A stretch of DNA of 51,694 bases, from contig DXGC01000076.1 in NCBI GenBank assembly GCA_019114135.1, positions 1-51,694 on the forward strand, read 5' to 3'. Position numbers and translations under genes: made by a program. Positions 44,501-51,694 of the stretch are shown one piece after another (the stretch's first letter is position 1; each line of letters starts with the position of its first letter). Source of the stretch: Candidatus Corynebacterium avicola (GTDB taxonomy: Bacteria > Actinomycetota > Actinomycetes > Mycobacteriales > Mycobacteriaceae). The notes beneath the pieces were generated by a model, which was given only the letters and a program-made list of their open reading frames with translations, did not search any database and was not told the DNA's origin.

Positions 44501-45444
44501 GCACGGAGATCACCACACTGAGTGAAGGCAGTACGGCCGCCGAGGTCTACGACGTCGACGGCTTCCTGGAACTGGCGGCGGCCGCAGAGGGACCGGTGTG
44601 CGCGGTGCTGGGACGCCCCGTGGAACATTCCCTGTCCCCGGTGATCCACCGCGGCAGTGCCGCGGAACTGGGCGTGGACCCGTTCACCTACGTACGCGTC
44701 GAGGCAGGGGAGCCGCGGGAGGTCCGACGCCTGCTGGCCACGTCGCCGGAGTCGGTCGCCGGGTTCTCGGTCACCATGCCGGGGAAGTCGGCGGCCCACG
44801 ACCTGGCCGACGAGATCACCGACCGCGCCCAGCGGATCGGCAGTGCCAACACCCTGGTCCCGCTGGGTCAGGGTCGTTGGCTGGCCGACAACACCGACGT
44901 CGACGGTGTGGCCTCCTGTCTGGCCCATGTCGCCGCCGAGACGCCCGGCGGCGTCGACAGCCTCGCCGGTGGTCACGGTGTCGTCGTGGGTAACGGCGGG
45001 ACGGCCCGCCCCTCGGTGGCGGCCCTTGCTGCGGCAGGCGTCGCCTCCGTGACCGTGCTGGCCCGTTCCGAGCGGGCTCTGAACCTGCAGTCCCTGGTCG
45101 AGTCCTACGGAATGGCCTTCGACTGGGTCCGGTTGGACGACCCGACGGTCGCTACGGTGTGTTCCGGTGCGGACGTCCTCGTCACCACCGTGCCGGCGGC
45201 TGGAGTGGACAGGGAGTCCGGCCTCGCCGACGCCTTCGCCCGTGCGGCGGCGGTCGTGGACGTCATCTACGACCCGTACCCGACCGACGTGCTGTCGGCG
45301 GCCCGGGAGGCGGGACGTCCCGTCGCAGACGGCCTGCTGATGCTCGCCGGTCAGGGCGCCGAGCAGTTCGAGGCCTTCACCGGGGTGCGTCCGGCGGTGG
45401 ACGACATGTACCAGCTGCTGCGGTCCTACCGCGGGGTGGAGTAG
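44497..45444 (+). CDS. aroE: Shikimate 5-dehydrogenase
   Basis: Reduces 3-dehydroshikimate to shikimate with NADPH. The 315-residue product has a 30-residue N-terminal extension and then VLGRPVEHSLSPVIHR, FSVTMPGKSAAHD with the catalytic Lys, GSANTLVP, ADNTDVDG with the catalytic Asp, a nucleotide-binding VVGNGGTARPSVAAL and the C-terminal DGLLMLAGQGAEQFE. The Gly-rich loop reads GNGGTARP rather than the commoner GAGGAARA. It starts inside the mltG stop (ATGA). Confidence 0.93.
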   Translation: MSTEITTLSEGSTAAEVYDVDGFLELAAAAEGPVCAVLGRPVEHSLSPVIHRGSAAELGVDPFTYVRVEAGEPREVRRLLATSPESVAGFSVTMPGKSAAHDLADEITDRAQRIGSANTLVPLGQGRWLADNTDVDGVASCLAHVAAETPGGVDSLAGGHGVVVGNGGTARPSVAALAAAGVASVTVLARSERALNLQSLVESYGMAFDWVRLDDPTVATVCSGADVLVTTVPAAGVDRESGLADAFARAAAVVDVIYDPYPTDVLSAAREAGRPVADGLLMLAGQGAEQFEAFTGVRPAVDDMYQLLRSYRGVE

Positions 45445-45477
45445 TCGGGGGAACACCGGGAAAACAGGGGGGACGCA

Positions 45478-45939
45478 ATGCTCGGGGTGGGGATCGTCGT
45501 ATGGGCGGTGACGCTTGCCGTCATCGACCTGCGAGTCCGACGACTCCCGGACCTGCTCACCCTTCCGGCGGCTGTGGTCGCCGTGATCTGGGCGGTGGCG
45601 AACGGGGTGCCTGCTGCGGTGACCGGGGGGCTCGGCTGGTTCCTGCTGTGCGTGGTGCCCGGTCTGTTGTCGAGACGGTTGGTCGCCGGGGGAGGGGACG
45701 CCAAACTCGCGCTGTCGCTGGGTACCGTCGCCGCGGGAGTGGGCGGGGTGTACGGGTGGTTGCTGGCGGTGGGGGCGGCATCGGTGGTGACCCTGCTCCT
45801 GGGACTCGTCCCCGTGGTGCGTCGACATGAGGGTCACGATGCCCACGGCCTGCCACATGGTCCGGGGATGTTGCTGGCCACCGGGGTGGTCGCCGGGGCC
45901 TCTGAGGTGATCGCGATCACAAACATAGGGGGGTGGTGA
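45478..45939 (+). CDS. Prepilin peptidase-like A24 membrane protease (catalytic domain only)
   Basis: The 153-residue, four-to-five-helix protein has the two catalytic aspartates of A24 peptidases: Asp17 in [11 protein letters not shown] and Asp74 in GGGDAKL. The N-terminal cysteine-rich methyltransferase domain of PilD is absent, as in many actinobacterial homologues. It sits between aroE and aroC, as in M. tuberculosis, with no pilin genes nearby. It may process pilin-like proteins of a Tad system encoded elsewhere. Confidence 0.82.
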   Translation: MLGVGIVVWAVTLAVIDLRVRRLPDLLTLPAAVVAVIWAVANGVPAAVTGGLGWFLLCVVPGLLSRRLVAGGGDAKLALSLGTVAAGVGGVYGWLLAVGAASVVTLLLGLVPVVRRHEGHDAHGLPHGPGMLLATGVVAGASEVIAITNIGGW

Positions 45940-45971
45940 CCTGTGCGGTGCGGTCATGGAACAATAGGGCC

Positions 45972-47198
45972 ATGCTTCGATGGACGACTGCCGGGGAATC
46001 GCACGGCCAGGCCCTTGTTTCCGTGATCGAGGACATTCCGGCGGGGGTCTCCGTGACCCGCGCCGAGGTGTCCCGACAGCTTGCACGACGACGTCTCGGC
46101 TACGGCCGCGGCGCGCGCATGAAGTTCGAGGCCGACGAGGTGACCTTCCTCGGCGGCGTCCGGCACGGGCAGACCCTGGGCTCCCCGGTGGCCGTGATGA
46201 TCGGCAACACCGAGTGGCCGAAGTGGACCACCATCATGTCCGCTGACCCGGTGGACCTCGAGGACGAGGCCGTCGTCAAGGAGATGAACTCCGGCCGCGG
46301 TGCCCGTCTGACCCGACCGCGTCCCGGCCACGCCGACTTCTCCGGCATGGTCAAGTACGGCCACGACGAGGCGCGTCCGATCCTGGAGCGCTCCAGCGCC
46401 CGTGAGACCGCCGCCCGGGTCGCCGCCGGCACCTTCGCCCGTGGTCTGCTGCGGGAGATCACCGGCGCCGAGGTCGTCAGCCATGTGCTGTCCATCGGAC
46501 CGTCCGACACCTACCGGGGCCCGGCGCCGACCGCCGCCGACCTGGACGCCGTGGACGCCTCCCCGGTGCGCGCCTTCACCGTCCACGGTGACGCGCACGA
46601 GAAGTCGATGATCGAGGAGATCGAGGCCGCCCGGAAGTCCGGCGACACCCTCGGTGGCATCGTCGAGGTCGTCGTCTCCGGCCTGCCGATCGGCCTGGGA
46701 TCCCACACTACCTGGGAAGGACGGCTGGACGCCCAGCTCGCCCAGGCTCTGATGAGCATCCAGGCGATCAAGGGCGTCGAGGTCGGTGACGGTTTCGAGG
46801 AGGCGCGCCGCCGCGGCTCCGAGGCCCACGACGAGATCGACCGTGTCGACGGTGCGTCCGGCGTGTCCCGCCGCACCAACCGTGCCGGCGGTATCGAGGG
46901 CGGCATGTCCAACGGTGAGCAGCTGCGGGTGCGCGCCGCGATGAAGCCGATCTCCACGGTGCCGCGTGCCCTGGCCACCGTCGACATGGACGACGGCCAG
47001 GCCGCCACCGGTATCCACCAACGTTCCGACGTCTGTGCCGTGCCGGCCGCCGGTGTCGTCGCCGAGTCGATGGTCGCACTGGTACTGGCCCGCGCGGTGA
47101 TGGAGAAGTTCGGCGGCGACAGCGTCGAGGAGACCCGCCGCAACTACCAGGCCTACGTCGACGGCGTGAAGCAGCGCCTGACCTGGGGTGAGAACTAG
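45972..47198 (+). CDS. aroC: Chorismate synthase
   Basis: Converts EPSP to chorismate using reduced FMN. The 408-residue product begins [16 protein letters not shown], the family signature, and contains [49 protein letters not shown] and [15 protein letters not shown]. The frame extends upstream to 45933, but homology starts at ATG 45972. There is no convincing ribosome binding site. The fused aroK-aroB gene starts immediately after its stop. Confidence 0.96.
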   Translation: MLRWTTAGESHGQALVSVIEDIPAGVSVTRAEVSRQLARRRLGYGRGARMKFEADEVTFLGGVRHGQTLGSPVAVMIGNTEWPKWTTIMSADPVDLEDEAVVKEMNSGRGARLTRPRPGHADFSGMVKYGHDEARPILERSSARETAARVAAGTFARGLLREITGAEVVSHVLSIGPSDTYRGPAPTAADLDAVDASPVRAFTVHGDAHEKSMIEEIEAARKSGDTLGGIVEVVVSGLPIGLGSHTTWEGRLDAQLAQALMSIQAIKGVEVGDGFEEARRRGSEAHDEIDRVDGASGVSRRTNRAGGIEGGMSNGEQLRVRAAMKPISTVPRALATVDMDDGQAATGIHQRSDVCAVPAAGVVAESMVALVLARAVMEKFGGDSVEETRRNYQAYVDGVKQRLTWGEN

Positions 47199-48848
47199 AT
47201 GAACGCCGCGATGAACCGTCCGCGCGTCGTGCTGGTCGGGCCCCCAGGTTCCGGCAAGACGACGGTGGGACGCAGTCTCGCCGAGGCGATGCGGTGCGGC
47301 CTCGTCGACACCGACCAGCTGCTCGAGGAGGCGGAGGGCACCACCTGCGGTGAGCTGTTCACCGAACTGGGTGAGCCGGAGTTCCGCCGTCGCGAGGAGA
47401 AGGCCGTCGCCGAGGCACTGCGCAGCAACGGCGTGGTTTCCCTGGGCGGCGGGGCCGTGCTGTCCCCGGCCACACGGGAACTGCTGGCCGCCCACACCGT
47501 GGTCTACCTGCGGGTGTCGGTGGAGGAGGGCGTGCGCCGGACCGCGGGTTCGTCGACCCGTCCGGTGCTCGTCGCCGAACCGGGCTCGGACCCGTCCGAC
47601 CGTTACCGGGCCCTGCTGACCGAACGCGAGGAACTGTACACCAGCGTCGCCACCCACGTCATCGACGGCGACGGCCGCGCACCCCGGCACACCGTCGCCG
47701 AGGCCCTGGCCCTGCTGGGCCTGCACGAGGACGATGTCGCCACCGCGGTGCGGGTCTCCAGCGACAACCCCTATGACGTGGTCATCGGACGCGAGCTGAC
47801 GGACCACGTCGCCGACGCTGTGCCGGGCGCCCGCCGGGCCGTCGTCCTGCACCAGCCGCCGCTGGCGCAGCTGGCCGGACGGGTCGCCGCCCGTCTGCGC
47901 GCCGCCGGCATCGAGCCGGTGCTGCACGAGACGCCGGACGCGGAGGCGGCGAAGACCGTCGCGGGTGCCGAGGAGTGCTGGGACGTCTGTGCCTCGGCCG
48001 GGCTGTCCCGTCAGGACGTCATCGTCGGCGTCGGCGGGGGAGCGACCACCGACCTCGCCGGCTTCATCGCCGCCACCTGGATGCGTGGCATCCGGGTCGT
48101 GCAGTACCCGACCACACTGCTGGCCATGGTCGATGCCGCCGTGGGCGGTAAGACCGGCATCAACACCGCGGCGGGCAAGAACCTGGTCGGCTCCTTCCAT
48201 GAGCCCGCCGCGGTGCTGGTCGACCTGGACGTTCTCGAGACCCTGCCCGCGGTGGAGATCGTCGCAGGTAGCGCAGAGATCATCAAGGCCGGTTTCATCC
48301 GCGATCCCGAGATCCTCCGGATCTACGAGAACGCCCCTGCTGCGGCCATCGACCCGAAGGGGTCACTGCCGGCGCTCATCGAGGCCGCGATCCGGGTGAA
48401 GGCCGAGGTCGTCGGCCAGGACCTGCGGGAGTCCTCGTTGCGCGAGATCCTCAACTACGGACACACCTACGGCCACGCCGTCGAACAGCACGAGAACTAC
48501 ACCTGGCGCCACGGTCACGCCGTGGCGGTCGGCATGGTCTACGAGGCCGAACTGGCCCACGCGGCCGGTCTGCTCAGTGAGGACGGGGTGACCCAGCATC
48601 GTCGGATCCTGTCCTCGGTGGGCCTGCCCACCTCCTATGACGGAGCGCCGCTGGAGGAGCTCCTGGAGGTCATGGGCCGGGACAAGAAGAACAAGGACGG
48701 TGCCCTGCGTATCGTGGTGGTCACTGACAGCGAGGCCGCCGAGTCCGATGACGTCGGTGTCTATGCACCGCACCGCCTGGTCGACCCGGAGGCGGCTCAC
48801 CTGGAGGCTGCCTATGCTGCGACCCAGAACCCGGAAGGAAACCGATGA
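47199..48848 (+). CDS. aroKB: Fused shikimate kinase / 3-dehydroquinate synthase
   Basis: A single 549-residue frame carries two shikimate-pathway enzymes. Residues 8-175 are shikimate kinase: Walker A GPPGSGKT (14-21), DTD (37-39), FRRREE, GGG (83-85), RPVL with lid Arg, and [13 protein letters not shown]. Residues 185-549 are 3-dehydroquinate synthase: [53 protein letters not shown] and [10 protein letters not shown], covering NAD- and metal-binding residues. The linker (about 175-190) has no stop or frameshift. C. glutamicum has separate genes. An internal GTG at 47748 lacks a nearby ribosome binding site, so a fused product is expected. It abuts aroC and overlaps aroQ (ATGA). Confidence 0.93.
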   Translation: MNAAMNRPRVVLVGPPGSGKTTVGRSLAEAMRCGLVDTDQLLEEAEGTTCGELFTELGEPEFRRREEKAVAEALRSNGVVSLGGGAVLSPATRELLAAHTVVYLRVSVEEGVRRTAGSSTRPVLVAEPGSDPSDRYRALLTEREELYTSVATHVIDGDGRAPRHTVAEALALLGLHEDDVATAVRVSSDNPYDVVIGRELTDHVADAVPGARRAVVLHQPPLAQLAGRVAARLRAAGIEPVLHETPDAEAAKTVAGAEECWDVCASAGLSRQDVIVGVGGGATTDLAGFIAATWMRGIRVVQYPTTLLAMVDAAVGGKTGINTAAGKNLVGSFHEPAAVLVDLDVLETLPAVEIVAGSAEIIKAGFIRDPEILRIYENAPAAAIDPKGSLPALIEAAIRVKAEVVGQDLRESSLREILNYGHTYGHAVEQHENYTWRHGHAVAVGMVYEAELAHAAGLLSEDGVTQHRRILSSVGLPTSYDGAPLEELLEVMGRDKKNKDGALRIVVVTDSEAAESDDVGVYAPHRLVDPEAAHLEAAYAATQNPEGNR

Positions 48849-49276
48849 CCCGCGTCCTGGTCCTCAATGGCCCCAACCTCAACCGTCTCGGTAAGCGCCA
48901 GCCGGAGATCTACGGATCCACCACCCTGGCCGACATCGAGGTGGCGCTGACCGGGCACGCCGCCCGCCTCGGCGTCGAGATCGACTTCCTCCAGTCCAAT
49001 CACGAAGGCGACCTGATCGACCGGATCCACCAGGCCGCCGACGCCGGTGAGGCCGTGATCATCAACCCCGGTGGCTTGACCCACACCTCTGTCGCCCTGC
49101 GCGATGCGCTGGCGGAGGTGGCCGACGGCCCTGGTTTCGTGGAGGTGCACATCTCCAACGTGCACGCCCGTGAGGACTTCCGGCACCACAGCTACCTGTC
49201 GCCCGTGGCCCGCGGCGTGATCGCCGGACTGGGTGTGCACGGGTACCACGCGGCACTGGAGTACCTCGCGGCGTAA
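48845..49276 (+). CDS. aroQ: 3-dehydroquinate dehydratase, type II
   Basis: Dodecameric dehydratase of the shikimate pathway. The 143-residue product has [18 protein letters not shown] (catalytic Arg and Tyr region), [32 protein letters not shown] and [20 protein letters not shown] (catalytic His region). Its ATG overlaps the aroKB stop, and its TAA stop is the first part of a -10 box for pepQ. Confidence 0.96.
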   Translation: MTRVLVLNGPNLNRLGKRQPEIYGSTTLADIEVALTGHAARLGVEIDFLQSNHEGDLIDRIHQAADAGEAVIINPGGLTHTSVALRDALAEVADGPGFVEVHISNVHAREDFRHHSYLSPVARGVIAGLGVHGYHAALEYLAA

Positions 49277-49279
49277 CCT
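49274..49279 (+). promoter_or_regulatory. -10 box of pepQ overlapping the aroQ stop
   Basis: TAACCT (its TAA is the aroQ stop codon) ends 7 bases before the pepQ ATG at 49287, with no ribosome binding site: another leaderless candidate. Confidence 0.5.
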
Positions 49280-49286
49280 TGCCCGC

Positions 49287-50381
49287 ATGACAGTTTCGAA
49301 CGCCTCCAATGCACCCACGGTGAACCGGCGTGCGTCGGTGTCCGCCGCGATCGCCGCGGCCGGCCACGACCACCTGCTGGTGACCGACCTGAAGAACGTC
49401 CGCTACCTCACCGGGTTCAGCGGCTCCAACGCCGCGCTGCTCGTCCCCGCGGATGCTGAGGCCGAGTCAACACTCGTGACCGACGGACGCTACGACACCC
49501 AGGTCCGCCAGGAGACCGCCGACGACCCGGGGATCTCGATCCGGATCACCCGCGACCTCATCGGCGAACTGCTCGACGTGGCCGGCGAGGACGCGACCGT
49601 CGCGGTCGAGCCGGGGCTGTCCGTGGCCCAGGCCCGGGCGATCGGGGAGCCCCCGGTGCTGGACGGTGCCGTGGAGGACGCCCGCCTGGTGAAGGACGCC
49701 GACGAGATCGCCGCCCTGCGCGCCGCCGGTGAGCTGGCGGACTCCGTGTTCACCGAGTTCATCGAGGCCGGAGGTATCCGCGAGGGCATCACCGAGATCG
49801 CCGCCGCCGCCGACCTGGAGCACCGCCTGCGTGTCGCCGGGGCGGACGGCCTCAGCTTCGACACGATCCTCGCTTCAGGGACCAACGGCGCCAAGCCGCA
49901 CGCCGGTGTCTCCCGTGACCTCATCGTCCCCGGTCTGGTCACCCTCGACTTCGGAGTCTGGCTGGACGGCTACGCCTCCGACCAGACCCGCACCGTGTGC
50001 GTCGGGGAGCCGGACGCCCTGGCATCCGAACTCTACGAACTGGTGCACCGCTCCTTCTCCGCCGGGGTCGACGCCGTGCGTCCGGGAGCCGGTCTCTTCG
50101 CCGTGGACAAGGTCTGCCGCGACATCATCGACGAGGCCGGCTACGGGGAGTACTTCGTCCACTCCACCGGTCACGGCGTGGGCCTTGACGTGCACGAGGC
50201 CCCGTACGCGGCATCCCGTACCCCGGAGGACAAGACGCTGGCCGAGGGGATGACCCTGACCATCGAGCCCGGGGTGTACCTGCCGGGCAAGACTGGCGTG
50301 CGGATCGAGAACACCTACGTCGTCACCGCGGACGGTGCGGAGGCGCTGAACCCTTCGTCGACGGAGTTACGGATCGTCTAG
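49287..50381 (+). CDS. pepQ: Xaa-Pro aminopeptidase/dipeptidase (M24B)
   Basis: Metallopeptidase that removes residues before proline. The 364-residue product has an N-terminal creatinase-like domain (NVRYLTGFSGSNAALLV) and a pita-bread catalytic domain with metal ligands in TLDFGVWLDGYASDQTRTV (two Asp), HSTGHGVGLDVHEAP (His), TLTIEPGVY (Glu) and VRIENTYVV (Glu). ATG 49287 is chosen over the GTG at 49233 because homology and the -10 box agree. It lies before efp, which helps translate polyproline, a conserved pairing. Confidence 0.93.
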   Translation: MTVSNASNAPTVNRRASVSAAIAAAGHDHLLVTDLKNVRYLTGFSGSNAALLVPADAEAESTLVTDGRYDTQVRQETADDPGISIRITRDLIGELLDVAGEDATVAVEPGLSVAQARAIGEPPVLDGAVEDARLVKDADEIAALRAAGELADSVFTEFIEAGGIREGITEIAAAADLEHRLRVAGADGLSFDTILASGTNGAKPHAGVSRDLIVPGLVTLDFGVWLDGYASDQTRTVCVGEPDALASELYELVHRSFSAGVDAVRPGAGLFAVDKVCRDIIDEAGYGEYFVHSTGHGVGLDVHEAPYAASRTPEDKTLAEGMTLTIEPGVYLPGKTGVRIENTYVVTADGAEALNPSSTELRIV

Positions 50382-50385
50382 GGCT

Positions 50386-50404
50386 GCCTGCTAAACTGGC
50401 AGGC
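50386..50404 (+). promoter_or_regulatory. Inverted repeat with -10 box before efp
   Basis: GCCTGC (50386-50391) and GCAGGC (50399-50404) pair perfectly around TAAACTG; TAAACT (50392-50397) fits a -10 box. It lies 5 bases after the pepQ stop and gives efp a leader of about 45-50 bases. The layout matches the element between rarA and alaS. Confidence 0.45.
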
Positions 50405-50451
50405 TGTTCACCCTTTGCACATTACGACGACGCTTACCCAGGAGTAGACAC

Positions 50452-51015
50452 GTGGCGACTACCGCGGATTTCAAGAACGGCCTCGTGCTGAAGATCGACA
50501 ACAAGCTTCAGCAGATCATCGAGTTCCAGCACGTCAAGCCCGGTAAGGGCCCGGCTTTCGTGCGCACCAAGCTGAAGGACGTCGTCTCCGGCAAGAACAC
50601 CGACAAGACCTTCAACGCCGGTGTCAAGGTCGAGACCGCCACCGTGGACCGCCGCGACATGACCTACCTGTACAACGACGGTGAGAACTTCGTCGTCATG
50701 GACGACAAGGACTTCGAGCAGTTCGAGGTCGCCGGCGACAAGTTCGGTGACGCCAGCAAGTTCCTGCTGGAGAACATGCGCGTCCAGGTCTCCTTCCACG
50801 ACGGCGAGATCCTCTTCGCCGACCTGCCGGTCTCCGTCGACCTGTCCATCGAGCAGACCGACCCGGGCCTGCAGGGGGACCGTTCCACCGGCGGCACCAA
50901 GCCCGCCACCCTGGAGACCGGTGCCGAGATCCAGGTCCCGCTGTTCCTGAACACCGGTGACGTCGTCAAGGTCGACACCCGCACCGGCGAGTACCTCTCC
51001 CGCGTCACCAACTAA
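50452..51015 (+). CDS. efp: Translation elongation factor P
   Basis: EF-P relieves ribosome stalling at proline runs. The 187-residue product has the three-barrel fold with the loop [15 protein letters not shown], whose Lys near position 34 contacts the peptidyl-tRNA, then [20 protein letters not shown] and a C-terminal domain with [20 protein letters not shown]. The start is GTG 50452 with AGGAG 7 bases upstream. nusB follows after 4 bases. Confidence 0.96.
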   Translation: MATTADFKNGLVLKIDNKLQQIIEFQHVKPGKGPAFVRTKLKDVVSGKNTDKTFNAGVKVETATVDRRDMTYLYNDGENFVVMDDKDFEQFEVAGDKFGDASKFLLENMRVQVSFHDGEILFADLPVSVDLSIEQTDPGLQGDRSTGGTKPATLETGAEIQVPLFLNTGDVVKVDTRTGEYLSRVTN

Positions 51016-51019
51016 AGCC

Positions 51020-51574
51020 ATGGCAGACAGCACGCACCGCCACGGGCAGCGCCACGCGGCCCGACAGCGCGCGGTGGACATCCTCTTCGAGGCCGAGTTC
51101 CGCGACACCGACCCCGTCGGCATCGTCGAAGAGCGCATCGACCTGTCTCGCGACGAGTCGAACCAGGTCACGAGGGTGCCGGAGTACACCACCACGATCG
51201 TCCCGGGGGTCGCCGAGGCCCTCGACGAGATCGACGACGCCATCTCGGCACACCTGTCGAGCACCTGGCGCTTGGAGCGGCTGCCCGCCGTGGACCGCGC
51301 CGTGCTGCGCGTCTCCGCCTGGGAGCTGCTCTACAACCCGGACGTCCCGGCGAAGGTCGCCCTCAAGGAGGGCATCTACCTCGCCGGTGAATATTCGCAC
51401 GACAAGGCCCCGTCCTACGTCAACGCCGTCCTGGACGGCATCGCACGCGACAAGCGCCTGGCGGACGAGGCTGACGAGGCCGCTGCGGAGGCCGCCGAAA
51501 CCGCCGACTCCGAGGCCCGTACGGATGCCTTGATCGAGGGGATCGTCGACGGGGGTACCGACCCCCACCCGTGA
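51020..51574 (+). CDS. nusB: Transcription antitermination factor NusB
   Basis: RNA-binding protein of the rRNA antitermination complex. The 184-residue product starts with a basic segment ([22 protein letters not shown]) and has the helical core with [33 protein letters not shown] and [14 protein letters not shown]. An Ala/Glu/Asp-rich tail of about 35 residues follows. ATG 51020 is chosen because homology begins there; the frame is open inside efp. Its stop is followed directly by the pyrR promoter. Confidence 0.93.
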   Translation: MADSTHRHGQRHAARQRAVDILFEAEFRDTDPVGIVEERIDLSRDESNQVTRVPEYTTTIVPGVAEALDEIDDAISAHLSSTWRLERLPAVDRAVLRVSAWELLYNPDVPAKVALKEGIYLAGEYSHDKAPSYVNAVLDGIARDKRLADEADEAAAEAAETADSEARTDALIEGIVDGGTDPHP

Positions 51575-51580
51575 TAGGAT
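51575..51580 (+). promoter_or_regulatory. Extended -10 box of the pyrR (pyrimidine) operon
   Basis: TGATAGGAT carries an extended -10 (TGn then TAGGAT) directly after the nusB stop. The predicted start near 51587 gives a leader of about 50 bases containing the PyrR element. Confidence 0.5.
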
Positions 51581-51599
51581 CAGTCATCGACACCATCCT

Positions 51600-51632
51600 T
51601 TAACGATCCGTCCAGTGAGGCGGGGAAGGAGG
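51600..51632 (+). promoter_or_regulatory. PyrR-binding RNA element next to the pyrR ribosome binding site
   Basis: CCGTCCAGTGAGGCGG (51608-51623) folds into a short stem whose loop resembles the PyrR recognition loop (consensus near UCCAGAGAGGYU). The ribosome binding site AAGGAGG (51626-51632) begins 2 bases later. In mycobacteria PyrR represses translation of the pyr operon from such a site when UMP/UTP is high. The same control is inferred here. Confidence 0.7.
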
Positions 51633-51637
51633 TCACG

Positions 51638-51694
51638 ATGGGCACCATCATGGACGCCGACGACGTCGGTCGTACCATTGCACGCATCGCGCAC
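51638..51694 (+). CDS. pyrR: Pyrimidine operon regulator PyrR (5' end only)
   Basis: The 19 visible residues, MGTIMDADDVGRTIARIAH, match the N-terminus of PyrR proteins. The gene is cut by the right edge. AAGGAGG lies 5 bases before the ATG, next to the PyrR RNA element. In relatives pyrR is followed by pyrB, pyrC and carAB. Confidence 0.8.
   Translation, partial: MGTIMDADDVGRTIARIAH

Noticed and set aside
47748..47750. Internal GTG as a separate aroB start within the fused gene
   Set aside because: The nearest purine-rich stretch is about 16 bases upstream, too far, and the frame runs through from aroK without interruption.
45954..48200. Open minus-strand frame of 748 codons opposite aroC and aroKB
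   Set aside because: Antisense to two intact shikimate-pathway genes, no motif or ribosome binding site.

Overview
The window is a continuous stretch of high-G+C actinobacterial chromosome, most likely from a Corynebacterium. The gene order pdxS-tesB-pdxT, yebC, ruvCAB, yajC-secD-secF, peptide-binding lipoprotein, apt, rel, cyclophilin, metallo-hydrolase, hisS, and later aspS, rarA, alaS, ruvX, mltG, aroE, prepilin peptidase, aroC, aroK/aroB, aroQ, pepQ, efp, nusB, pyrR is the order I know from Mycobacterium and Corynebacterium. Both ends cut a gene: pdxR on the left and pyrR on the right. I see no rRNA, tRNA, insertion sequence, prophage or CRISPR array.

Region 1 (1-4963): vitamin B6. A MocR-type regulator (pdxR) is divergent from pdxS-tesB-pdxT. 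It is followed by an EXLDI-family protein with a ribbon-helix-helix-like N-terminus and a palindrome in its own promoter. Region 2 (5048-20403): yebC, the Holliday-junction set ruvCAB, the Sec accessory genes yajC-secD-secF, an orphan substrate-binding lipoprotein, apt and rel, then a strong bidirectional terminator, a membrane-anchored cyclophilin on the minus strand, a metallo-hydrolase and hisS.

Region 3 (20436-35101) is the accessory part. It holds a choline-to-glycine-betaine operon (BetT-type carrier, betaine aldehyde dehydrogenase, and a GMC enzyme that matches choline oxidase better than choline dehydrogenase) behind a 21-bp palindrome. Next come a membrane zinc peptidase, a VWA lipoprotein ending in 11-residue repeats, a patatin, a lone bioF, a small lipoprotein, a secreted phosphoesterase, a DUF222/HNH (13E12-type) gene behind an SOS-box-like promoter, a previously unlisted 47-residue ORF, and a small membrane protein.

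Region 4 (35184-51694): aspS behind a structured leader, a kinase-fold protein, rarA, alaS, ruvX, mltG, and the shikimate cluster aroE, prepilin-peptidase-like gene, aroC, a fused aroK-aroB gene and aroQ. Then pepQ, efp, nusB and the start of pyrR with a PyrR-binding RNA element next to its ribosome binding site.

A theme across the window is a TANNNT-like -10 box placed 6 to 9 (usually 7) bases before a start codon with no ribosome binding site, as expected for leaderless mRNAs. I count about a dozen. The best leads for new biology are the self-controlled EXLDI gene, the 11-mer-repeat VWA lipoprotein, the 47-residue gene, the alternative hairpins before aspS, the AroK-AroB fusion and the choline oxidase operon. 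All assignments come from reading motifs and gene order; no database search was run.
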